64,000 bases of DNA from Phycisphaerales bacterium (GTDB taxonomy: Bacteria; Planctomycetota; Phycisphaerae; UBA1845; UTPLA1): the NCBI GenBank assembly GCA_022360095.1, contig JAKSDK010001377.1:1-64000 (forward strand), read 5' to 3'. The position numbers and the translations under genes are program-made. Shown here piece after piece: positions 18,031 to 25,783 of the stretch. Position 1 is the first letter of the stretch, and the number at the start of each line of letters is the position of its first letter. The notes under the pieces were generated by a model. That model did no database searches, was not told where the DNA came from, and saw only the letters and a program-made list of their open reading frames with translations.

Positions 18031-18618
18031 ATGGGGAAGCAGGGGATGGATCGGGCCAACCACGCAATCAGCGATGTGCTCGCAAACATCCGGGCTGGAC
18101 GGGCCTCCACGACCGATCTCCTTCCATTGGTCTACGAAGACCTTCGCAAGCAAGCCAGCAACTTGCTCCGTCGCCGCCGGGTCGGTCATACCCTCCAAAC
18201 GACCGCACTCGTTCATGACGTCGCCATCCGCCTCTTGGGGCAGGCCGAACCGGATTGGCAAGACCGTATCCATTTTTTCGCGGCCGCGGCCCGGGCCATG
18301 AGCCAGATTCTGGCCGATCACGCTCGTCGTAAAGGCACGACCAAACGGGGTGGCGGTTGGAAAAGGGTCGCACTGCACGAAGGCACCCGGCCATCAAACT
18401 CGGACAACATTGATCTGATGGCGCTCCACGAGGCGCTCCAAAAACTCGGCGAAATGGATCAGCGCATGGGTCGCGTCGTCGAGTGCCGGTTCTTCACAGG
18501 CATGAAGATGGAGGAGATCGCACATGTCTTGTCGGTTTCGATCTCAACGGTCGAGAGCGACTGGAGTACCGCGCGGGCATGGCTGAGCCGCGAATTACGC
18601 AAGGGCGGGGTCACGTGA
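18031..18618 (+). CDS. ECF sigma factor, TIGR02999 type (module b)
   Basis: This encodes a 195-residue sigma factor. Region 2 includes HTLQTTALVHDVAIRLLG, then the basic DHARRKGTTKRGGGW linker. Region 4 has GRVVECRFFTGMKMEEIAHVL and a helix-turn-helix ending STVESDWSTARAWLSREL. The start ATG at 18031 could instead be the ATG at 18046. The stop TGA overlaps the GTG start of the kinase by 4 nt (GTGA). It is divergent from the YadA-head/S74 operon, its first candidate target. Confidence 0.92.
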   Translation: MGKQGMDRANHAISDVLANIRAGRASTTDLLPLVYEDLRKQASNLLRRRRVGHTLQTTALVHDVAIRLLGQAEPDWQDRIHFFAAAARAMSQILADHARRKGTTKRGGGWKRVALHEGTRPSNSDNIDLMALHEALQKLGEMDQRMGRVVECRFFTGMKMEEIAHVLSVSISTVESDWSTARAWLSRELRKGGVT

Positions 18619-21026
18619 ATCCGAAACGATTCCAGCGCATCAAGTCCGTCTTTCTGCAGGCCCGTGACTTGCCGCCCTCGGCACGGACCGCATTCTTGCG
18701 AGAAGCCTGTCATGACGATGCAGAGTTTGAGAGCATCGTGGGGGACATGCTGGCCGAGGACGCCAATCCTCTGATGCTGACAGGTAGCTCGGCCGTTCGG
18801 CCGGAGCTCGACCGGCTTTGGAAAACCGCACTGGAAAACGATGACGAGCCCGAGGCATGGCCCGAGCACGTGGGTCGTTTCAGAATCCTACGTAAGATTG
18901 GCGAAGGCGGCATGGGCGTCGTGTTCGAGGCTCAGCAGGACCACACGCATCGGGTCATCGCGCTCAAGCTCCTCCGCAGTACCGTCACGGACCGCGGCAT
19001 GATCCATCGCTTCCGGCGGGAGATCGAGCTGCTGGGTCAACTTCGCCATCCCGGCATCGCCCAGATCTATGAAGCTGGTACGGCCGAGTTCACCGGAGCG
19101 TCTCAACCTTACTTCGCCATGGAGCTGATCCGAGGCGTTTCGCTGACGAGCTACGTGGAACGGCACAAACTCGGAACTCGGCAGCGCCTCGATTTGTTCG
19201 CCCGGTTGTGCGACGCCGTCCAGCATGCTCATCAACACGGCATCATCCACCGCGACCTTAAGCCGGCCAACATTCTCGTCGACGAGTCCACTGAAAACGG
19301 TCAGCCGAAGATTCTCGACTTCGGTGTAGCCCGTGCGCTCGATTCCGATGTGCAGGTCACGACGATGCAGACGAACGTCGGCCAGCTTATCGGCACGCTG
19401 CGCTACATGAGCCCGGAGCAGGCCGTCGGCGACACGTCAGGCATCGACATGCGCAGTGATGTGTATTCTCTGGGAATCATCCTGTACGAATTGCTGAGCG
19501 GCAATGCGCCCTACGAACTCGGCGGCCGTTCGGTGGCCGAGGCCGTGCGTATGATTCGAGAAGTCGAGGCTCGGCGGCTTGGCGCGATCAAAACGAGGTA
19601 TCGCGGCGAAATCGAGACGATTGCGGCAAAGGCCCTCGAAAAGGAACCACAACGCCGCTATCAGTCCGCTTCCGAGCTCGTCGAAGACGTTCGTCGATAT
19701 CTCGAAAATAAGCCGATCCTCGCGCGCCCGGCAAGCCGGCTTTATCAACTCCGGAAGCTGGCCTCACGACACCGAGGCTTCGTTGTCGGCCTGACACTCG
19801 CCTTGGCTGCCATGATCACAGGTACGATCGCACACTATCGCTCGATACTGACCGAACGTGATAATGCTCGATCTGAACTGGAAGGCTCTGAGGAAGTGAC
19901 GAAGTTCCTGACCGACATGTTGCTCTCCGCAAAACCCGACATTCAGGGAGGTGGGCTGCTCGTTCACGATCTCCTTGATCAGGCGGCCGCGCCCCTGAGT
20001 GAAAACTTCGCCGATCGCCCCGTGATTGAGGCAAGACTCCAAGACACGATCGGCGAAACTTACCTCGTTCTCGGTGAAAATGATGCAGCAGCTCGGCACC
20101 TCTCGCGCGCCCTCGAAATCCGGCGACGCGTGCTCGGCCCGCGACATGCCGCGACGGCGATGTCCCTTCAACACTGTGCCATGCTCGCCTTCGCCCAGGG
20201 AAAAAATGAAGATGCCGAACGTCTCGTCACCGAGGCGATCGAAATCCAATCAGACTTGTTTGGGGCCGAGCAGGACCCCACGCTCCGTTCACGCGAAGTT
20301 CTCGGCGACGCGCTTCGCGCTCAAGGACGTTGCGAGGAAGCCCTGAACATCCTGCGACGCGTACACCAGACCAGACGCCTGGTGAACGGTCCAACTGATC
20401 GCAGGACGATTCGTTCCGCCTACAGGCGCGCCATGGCCGCAGTCACATTGCGTTTCTTTGACGAAGCTGAGCCGCTCTTCAAGTTGGTGATCGCGAATCC
20501 CGGTTCGGTGAGCATTCGGCAAGCCTGTAGAGTGAGAAACGCGCTTGCGATGCTCTATCGCGACACGAACAGGCTTGAAAAGGCGGAAGAGATTTTCGTA
20601 AAAAATGAATCCGTGCTGAGACGTCACTTTGATGACAACGATCGCGTCAGGCTAAAAAGCCAAACCGAGATTGGGTTGCTCCGGATAAAACAAAACCGCG
20701 ACGACGAAGGTTTGCAGATCCTTACTCATGTCTTCGATCGTTCCATGCGCGCCCTGGGCGGGCGTCATCCTCACACGCTGTGGACGGCTTATTGTCTCGC
20801 AGAGATCTTGATCGAGAAGGGCGAGTATGAACGCGCCTTACCGATCGCAGAGTGCGCAGTGCGAGAAACTGACAGACTCGCACCCGGATTTCTTCAACTC
20901 CTCGCCAACTGCCATCGACGCCTGGGCCATGTATCGGAGGCCATGACACTCGAACGAGAAGCCATTCGGCTGCCGGCGCGTAACGGCCACCGCTGGCAAA
21001 ATCTATCGGCTCGACAAAGAAAGTAA
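18615..21026 (+). CDS. Ser/Thr protein kinase with transmembrane segment and TPR tail (module b, type I)
   Basis: This encodes an 803-residue protein. The start is the GTG at 18615 overlapping the sigma-factor stop; an upstream ATG in the same frame lies deep inside the sigma gene. An N-terminal helical domain (about 5-50) is shared with the kinases of modules a and d. The kinase domain has EGGMGVVFEA near 97-106, Lys118, HRD at 212-214, DFG at 235-237 and SPEQA in the activation segment, all intact. A membrane helix lies near 393-413. The C-terminal region carries TPR-like repeats. It is probably a membrane sensor kinase acting with the upstream ECF sigma factor. Confidence 0.92.
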   Translation: MNPKRFQRIKSVFLQARDLPPSARTAFLREACHDDAEFESIVGDMLAEDANPLMLTGSSAVRPELDRLWKTALENDDEPEAWPEHVGRFRILRKIGEGGMGVVFEAQQDHTHRVIALKLLRSTVTDRGMIHRFRREIELLGQLRHPGIAQIYEAGTAEFTGASQPYFAMELIRGVSLTSYVERHKLGTRQRLDLFARLCDAVQHAHQHGIIHRDLKPANILVDESTENGQPKILDFGVARALDSDVQVTTMQTNVGQLIGTLRYMSPEQAVGDTSGIDMRSDVYSLGIILYELLSGNAPYELGGRSVAEAVRMIREVEARRLGAIKTRYRGEIETIAAKALEKEPQRRYQSASELVEDVRRYLENKPILARPASRLYQLRKLASRHRGFVVGLTLALAAMITGTIAHYRSILTERDNARSELEGSEEVTKFLTDMLLSAKPDIQGGGLLVHDLLDQAAAPLSENFADRPVIEARLQDTIGETYLVLGENDAAARHLSRALEIRRRVLGPRHAATAMSLQHCAMLAFAQGKNEDAERLVTEAIEIQSDLFGAEQDPTLRSREVLGDALRAQGRCEEALNILRRVHQTRRLVNGPTDRRTIRSAYRRAMAAVTLRFFDEAEPLFKLVIANPGSVSIRQACRVRNALAMLYRDTNRLEKAEEIFVKNESVLRRHFDDNDRVRLKSQTEIGLLRIKQNRDDEGLQILTHVFDRSMRALGGRHPHTLWTAYCLAEILIEKGEYERALPIAECAVRETDRLAPGFLQLLANCHRRLGHVSEAMTLEREAIRLPARNGHRWQNLSARQRK

Positions 21027-21047
21027 GTGTTCGATCTTCTTAATAAG

Positions 21048-21839
21048 TCACTGACCCGGCCCCACAGCGGAGAGCCTATCTGCAGGCTTTCGACCAATGA
21101 AAAACTCATAACCATAGCAGTCCGCGAATCGCCGTCGAATTTCGATTTCGCTTTTCGTCGCCTCCAGGATTCTGAACGCTTCGTCGTCGCCCTTATATTT
21201 TTTCGCGAGTCCCTGAAGTTTCCCCTCCAACGGCGTGTAGTAATGTTCCCACCAGGCGGTATCGGGTAGCGTGAAATGCCCGAGCGGCAGGTAACCACAG
21301 ATCCGAATCGTCGCCAGGACGGTCTCCACGTCGGTCATGGCGGGATATTCGCCGTGGAAAAACTCCGCCGCCTCTTTCGGTGGGTCAGGCTGAAGCCAAA
21401 CCAGTTCACTCACGGCAATGTAGCCACCGGGCTTAAGGAGCCGGTTCCAAGAGGCAAGCGCTGTCCTGAAGCCCATGATGTAGGCTGAGCCTTCCGCCCA
21501 GATGAGATCGAAGCTTTGATCTGCAAAAGGCAGATTGTTCATATCGGCGGTTCGAATTTCAATACGGTCGGCGACGTTCGCCGCTTCAGCTCGTGCTTTC
21601 AGTTCCTCCAGATAACCCTGATTGACATCGACGGCTGTGATTCGACCATCGACGATCTTTGCCAGGGCCACGGTTTGCATGCCGGGACCACAGCCGACAT
21701 CAAGCACCGACGATTGCTTCGGCAGCTCTGAACACAACGAAAACGCCTCCAGAGTGCTCGCTTCACAACCCGGCCCTTGGCGCGGCAAGCCTTGCTGCAC
21801 ATCGATGAAAATCTCGAAAAGACGCGGGTTCTCCTCCAT
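21048..21839 (-). CDS. class I SAM-dependent methyltransferase
   Basis: This encodes a 263-residue protein. The Rossmann signature is clear: SSVLDVGCGPGMQTVALA (SAM glycine loop, about 41-58), ITAVDVNQGYLEEL (acidic residue binding the ribose), IRTADMNNLPF and FDLIWAEGSAYIMGF. A C-terminal part with paired aromatic residues (WWEHYYTPLEG) may shape the substrate pocket. It resembles UbiE/ubiquinone-type small-molecule methyltransferases; the substrate cannot be told. It is convergent with the module b kinase (21 nt apart). A weak GGAG site precedes the ATG. Confidence 0.85.
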   Translation of the reverse strand: MEENPRLFEIFIDVQQGLPRQGPGCEASTLEAFSLCSELPKQSSVLDVGCGPGMQTVALAKIVDGRITAVDVNQGYLEELKARAEAANVADRIEIRTADMNNLPFADQSFDLIWAEGSAYIMGFRTALASWNRLLKPGGYIAVSELVWLQPDPPKEAAEFFHGEYPAMTDVETVLATIRICGYLPLGHFTLPDTAWWEHYYTPLEGKLQGLAKKYKGDDEAFRILEATKSEIEIRRRFADCYGYEFFIGRKPADRLSAVGPGQ

Positions 21840-22250
21840 CCGGGTTTCTCCGTGTTGTGACCTCTATGAACGGCTCAGAACGCCAGTCCATACAACAATC
21901 ATGGGTGTATCTTCATGGCTCACGCCCGAGGGGCCTAACACACGGGACTTCTTCTCTGTAGCGATCGCTTCGTAAACATCTGCATGCCCGGTATGGCATG
22001 AACGACAATCTATCCAGCTTAACATCTCCCCGGCTTGCCCCCAACCCCCGACCGTGACACTTCAGTAGAACAATCAAACGACCATGTCCGATTGAGCAAG
22101 GGCGTCGGCAACTTGCGAATCTCTTACCGGGGAGGCTCGCTCACCGTTCGGTGAGAGTGTCGCGACGCAGCGCAACGCACCATTGCTCAAACGGACCATG
22201 TCATTCATACGAGCGATGCTCGTCTTTGGGAGTGCCGTCACCTGATCGCA
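21840..22250. other. gene-free stretch with strong secondary structure
   Basis: These 411 bases between a methyltransferase start and the stop of a secreted-protein gene contain no convincing reading frame. They hold a small hairpin (CATGCC at 21983-21988 with GGCATG at 21995-22000) and the larger structured element at 22083-22200. The methyltransferase promoter should lie in the left part. Confidence 0.5.
22083..22200. repeat. 118-nt structured inverted-repeat element
   Basis: CATGTCCGATTGAGCAA (22083-22099) pairs with TTGCTCAAACGGACCATG (22183-22200) with one mismatch and one bulge. Inside, GCGTCG (22102-22107) can pair with CGACGC (22163-22168). CTCACCG/CGGTGAG (22140-22155) forms a tight hairpin. 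TCAAACG(G)ACCATGTC also occurs as a direct repeat at 22073-22087 and 22187-22202. It sits about 50 nt after the stop of the minus-strand gene 22251-24752, so a 3' RNA structure, a small RNA or a REP/MITE-like element are all possible. Confidence 0.55.
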
Positions 22251-24752
22251 TCAAGGGCACTGCACAAAACTGCAAATGAGTCCAGACTTGACCGTGCCTC
22301 CCAGTTGTTCGCACTCACAGGGATACAGCAAGCTACATGTATCATCCGGTAGACAACACGGCCTTGGACCTTGAACAGTCCCTATGAACCAACCGCACGT
22401 CGTGCCAATGCCCTTGAACAAATCGCATGGATCCTGGCAGTCCATCTGAGGTATCACTTCGCAGCCCCCTCCGTCAAGATGCCAACAGGCACCAAGCTCG
22501 CATTCGTCGGGAATCCCGTTCGTGTTCACGTCCAAACTGGCCCCACCGGCAATGTCGCATTCGTCCGGGACACCGTTCACGTTGCAATCAAGACTCGCAA
22601 GTAACGGTAAGGTCAGATCGCACTCATCCGGGAATGCGTTGCCGTTGCAATCAGGGCTTACCTGTCCGTTGCCATCCGGGTCCGTTGGATCAATGTCACA
22701 GTCATCCGGCACGGCGTTGTCATTACAATCCTGCTCACATTCGTCAGGCCACGTGTTGCCATTGCAATCCTCGCTTGTGCCGATCGCGATATCAATTTCA
22801 TCGGATACGCCGTTATTGTTGCAATCGGCCGCCGTCTCCTGGGGTAAGAAGCCGTTCGGACACGGATACATCTCTTCGCAGAAGGAGGGAGTCAAGGGGT
22901 CCAGCAACCTTTCGACAAAGCAATCAATGTCCATGAAATCTACGCTACCGTCGGCGTTCATATCCAGGCAGAGGCACTCACACAATGGGGTCGGCGTGAG
23001 AAGGCAGTTGACCATGGCAAAGATGTCGAAACCATCCACGTCGCCATCGCCGTCACCGTCACCACGAATTAAGCAGCGACCAGGGTCACACACACCGAGG
23101 CAGTTAACTCCGGGGGCAATACACGTTGTACCGTCGCCGTGAAAGACGTCACAGGGTCCGTCGCAGTCTTCTTGAGTTGCCAACTCGCAGGTTCCGTCCT
23201 GGAGGCGACAACACGCGCCGAGTTCGGGAAAATCGGACGGCAAAATTGTAAAGTATACGTTATCCTGTACGTTGCCGGGAACCGTTGAATCCGTTAGTGT
23301 CCAAGTCGTGACGACGGAGTCGTCCGCACGATAGGCCACGGTATGCTGGGCACTCTTGGCAATTCGCCGCCGCAGTTCATCAACAGTTTGTGAGTCGGGC
23401 AATTGGGTGACGCTGAGCTCATTTCCCCGTCGATTTGCCAGCGAGTCATAGTACTGAGCACGCACATCCTCCTTACCAGAGTCCAAATGCCGTGCATTCC
23501 AGGCGATGATAAACCGCCCGGCCTTGGACGTGGAACGCGTCAGCGATACCGTCGGATTAGTGATATGAAGTCCATCAATGATCCAGTCCGGATGGCTGTT
23601 GACGGTAAACGGCTCACCAAGCGGCTCGATCGCCCACTCGTCTTTAGGAGAACTTGGAGGCGTTAAGTCGAATACACGAGCACGTATACGAAAAGGATAC
23701 TGAACTCCAGGCTTACCGATATCGGCCCAGGTAACGACAATGTTGCCTGACGTGTCAATTGCCACGGCTGGGGACTGCAGAGCATCCGTTTCGTTATTAA
23801 CCCACCCGCTGCCATCGGTCCCGTCGCGTTTCGCCAACATCATCGAGGCATCCGCGTTCCAGACTTGCAGGGCGACATTCGAGAACGATTCCTGCCAAAC
23901 AATCGCTACAAACTGTCCAGAATCTGCACCGATACATGGTGTGAATTCCGAACCAACACACAGGCAAGTGCGCAGCCGCTGAATGCCTGTCGGCGCGTCA
24001 AAGTCCAGAGCAAGTCCCGCAGTGCTCGGATAGGTCATGTTGTTTGTTCGCAGCCATCCGACACCTCCCAGGAACTCCGATGCGTTTGTGCTGACTCCGA
24101 CAGACGGAAAACGGTCCCCGGGGCCTCCATTCTGATCGAACAGCGGAGGAATCCATTGGGGCGGCTGAAATGGAAGGGAGTCAAATGCACCCGATCTGAA
24201 ACCTCCCTCGTTTAGTACTCTAGGATGGTTCACAAAGGGGTTTGTGACGATATCACCCGACCAGTAGATGTGGTAAGAAGGATTCTGCGACGAGTTTTCC
24301 ATCGCAATCGAGACATGCTCGTGCCGGCTCGCTAGGACATCGATGCCCGGATCTGTCGGACTATTGAACTCCTGAGTCAATCTTGCCGGGCAATAATCGG
24401 ACATCGCTTCGTTTTCATTTTGCACACAAATGCATGTGCCATCGCTCTCGAATCGCTGCACGAATAGATCGTTGTCAAAGGAATTTTCCGCTGTCTGCCC
24501 CTGGACCGTCGTGTAGGCAATAATAAAGCGGCCACTCGCGTCAATTCCGACAGAACTCAACTCGACGTTTTTTGTATCAGGATCGACACGGCCCTCGATG
24601 ACATCATTGTCGTAGGTTGTCGGGACGGGCACACCGGGGCACTGGCCGTCGGACCGTGTTGCTAATACGAACACACATGCGACACCAGATAGCAAACAAC
24701 CAACCCGGTGCGTGCGCGCACCCCTCTCTTTGTATGCCAAAAAAGTATTCAT
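22251..24752 (-). CDS. large secreted protein with Cys-rich, dockerin-like and CNGNGxPDECD repeats
   Basis: This encodes an 833-residue protein. A signal segment lies at about 17-36. The first 500 residues are beta-rich with repeated phrases such as VGIDASGRFIIAYT and VAIDTSGNIVVTW, a propeller-like pattern. A Cys-rich GACCRLQDGTCELA module follows. Next come two dockerin-like loops (GDGDGDVDGFDIFAMVNCLL, then DMNADGSVDFMDIDCFVERLL), then about six repeats of the DCNxNxxPDECD type, and finally two more Cys-rich modules ending SFVQCP. The ATG at 24752 has GGAACGAGA before it. It is exported and probably cell-surface or matrix associated; no catalytic motif is seen. It is divergent from ECF/kinase module c. 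Confidence 0.82.
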   Translation of the reverse strand: MNTFLAYKERGARTHRVGCLLSGVACVFVLATRSDGQCPGVPVPTTYDNDVIEGRVDPDTKNVELSSVGIDASGRFIIAYTTVQGQTAENSFDNDLFVQRFESDGTCICVQNENEAMSDYCPARLTQEFNSPTDPGIDVLASRHEHVSIAMENSSQNPSYHIYWSGDIVTNPFVNHPRVLNEGGFRSGAFDSLPFQPPQWIPPLFDQNGGPGDRFPSVGVSTNASEFLGGVGWLRTNNMTYPSTAGLALDFDAPTGIQRLRTCLCVGSEFTPCIGADSGQFVAIVWQESFSNVALQVWNADASMMLAKRDGTDGSGWVNNETDALQSPAVAIDTSGNIVVTWADIGKPGVQYPFRIRARVFDLTPPSSPKDEWAIEPLGEPFTVNSHPDWIIDGLHITNPTVSLTRSTSKAGRFIIAWNARHLDSGKEDVRAQYYDSLANRRGNELSVTQLPDSQTVDELRRRIAKSAQHTVAYRADDSVVTTWTLTDSTVPGNVQDNVYFTILPSDFPELGACCRLQDGTCELATQEDCDGPCDVFHGDGTTCIAPGVNCLGVCDPGRCLIRGDGDGDGDVDGFDIFAMVNCLLTPTPLCECLCLDMNADGSVDFMDIDCFVERLLDPLTPSFCEEMYPCPNGFLPQETAADCNNNGVSDEIDIAIGTSEDCNGNTWPDECEQDCNDNAVPDDCDIDPTDPDGNGQVSPDCNGNAFPDECDLTLPLLASLDCNVNGVPDECDIAGGASLDVNTNGIPDECELGACWHLDGGGCEVIPQMDCQDPCDLFKGIGTTCGWFIGTVQGPRPCCLPDDTCSLLYPCECEQLGGTVKSGLICSFVQCP

Positions 24753-25166
24753 TTCTCGTTCCTTAAATAAGAATTACATATCGCAATAATTTCACAAACT
24801 GTACGAGTATGGAATGAGGATCGAGACCGACGCTGTATCGTGCTCAATCCGATCTCCCAGATATACCATCAGGCGACGACGCCATACCTACAAGTACGAG
24901 TCGATCCGCCGGAATCACGGTATACAGCCCAAAACGACGCTCGAGCGGCGACCAACGCAATTGTGGTCTTCTACCTTGTCTAGAGGCCTTTTCGACGCTA
25001 ATATTGGTTGTCTGGCGACAGAATCTCGTGCTTTTTTTATTGTTTTTTTTAGGAAGTCTCGGGGCCGCTCTTCGGTTTGCAGCACCTTAAACTTCCGAAA
25101 GCCAGCGATTCGTCCAGCATTCCGTAGAGTTCGCGGCCGCACACCACAAAAAAAGGAGCCATCGCT
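24753..25166. promoter_or_regulatory. divergent intergenic region, module c / secreted protein
   Basis: These 414 bases carry the promoters of the leftward secreted-protein gene and of the rightward ECF gene. A T-rich run (about 25030-25050) and AAGGAG (25153-25158), the ribosome-binding site for the TTG start at 25167, are visible. TTAAACTTCCGAAAG occurs at 25087-25101. No gene seen. Confidence 0.5.
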
Positions 25167-25748
25167 TTGCTCCTGACATCCACAACACTGTTGGAGGGAT
25201 TGAGTGAAGGGTCCGACATGGCCTGGCAAAAGTTCGACGCCTTTTACCGCCCTTTTTTGACTTGTTACGCCAAACGATACGGCATGACGGACGATGATGC
25301 GGACGACGTTGTACAGGTGACGATGCTGGAATTCAGGCAGAACTTCACCGTCAAATACAACCGTGAGCAGGGACGGTTGCGCCATTGGGTCATCGGGATC
25401 CTCAAGCGTCAGATCGCCAATCAAAAACGACAAAATGCTAAATCTCACGTAATCAGCTCCGACCTCAACGCCTTTCCCTCGCCGAAAGTTGCCGGAAACA
25501 TTGAAGAGGAAGAATGGAAACGCGCAATCGTCTCTACGGCAATTGAGCTGCTGAAAGATAAGAGGAAGTGCCGTCTGACAGCCTGCAAGGTAAATGCTTT
25601 CCTGGAGTTTACCTTGACGGGTAAGCCCGCCAAGGAGGTGGCCGACAACCTTGGCATGAGCGTCGATGATGTGTTCCGAAGCAAATATCTGTGCTTGCGT
25701 TACTTGAAGAAGTGTCGACATACGCTCCAGCGGTTTTATCAATGCTGA
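25167..25748 (+). CDS. ECF sigma factor (module c, type II)
   Basis: This encodes a 193-residue sigma factor. Region 2 has DDDADDVVQVTMLEF and the YNREQGRLRHWVIGILKRQIANQKR stretch that is also seen in the sigma factors of modules e and f. Region 4 has KPAKEVADNLGMSVDDVFRSKYLCL. The TTG start at 25167 has AAGGAG 8 nt upstream; ATG at 25218 is an alternative. It is followed after 35 nt by the kinase gene and is divergent from the secreted repeat protein at 22251-24752. Confidence 0.9.
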   Translation: MLLTSTTLLEGLSEGSDMAWQKFDAFYRPFLTCYAKRYGMTDDDADDVVQVTMLEFRQNFTVKYNREQGRLRHWVIGILKRQIANQKRQNAKSHVISSDLNAFPSPKVAGNIEEEEWKRAIVSTAIELLKDKRKCRLTACKVNAFLEFTLTGKPAKEVADNLGMSVDDVFRSKYLCLRYLKKCRHTLQRFYQC

Positions 25749-25783
25749 TCGGGTGAACCGGGTAATCTGTTTGGAGTAAAAAC

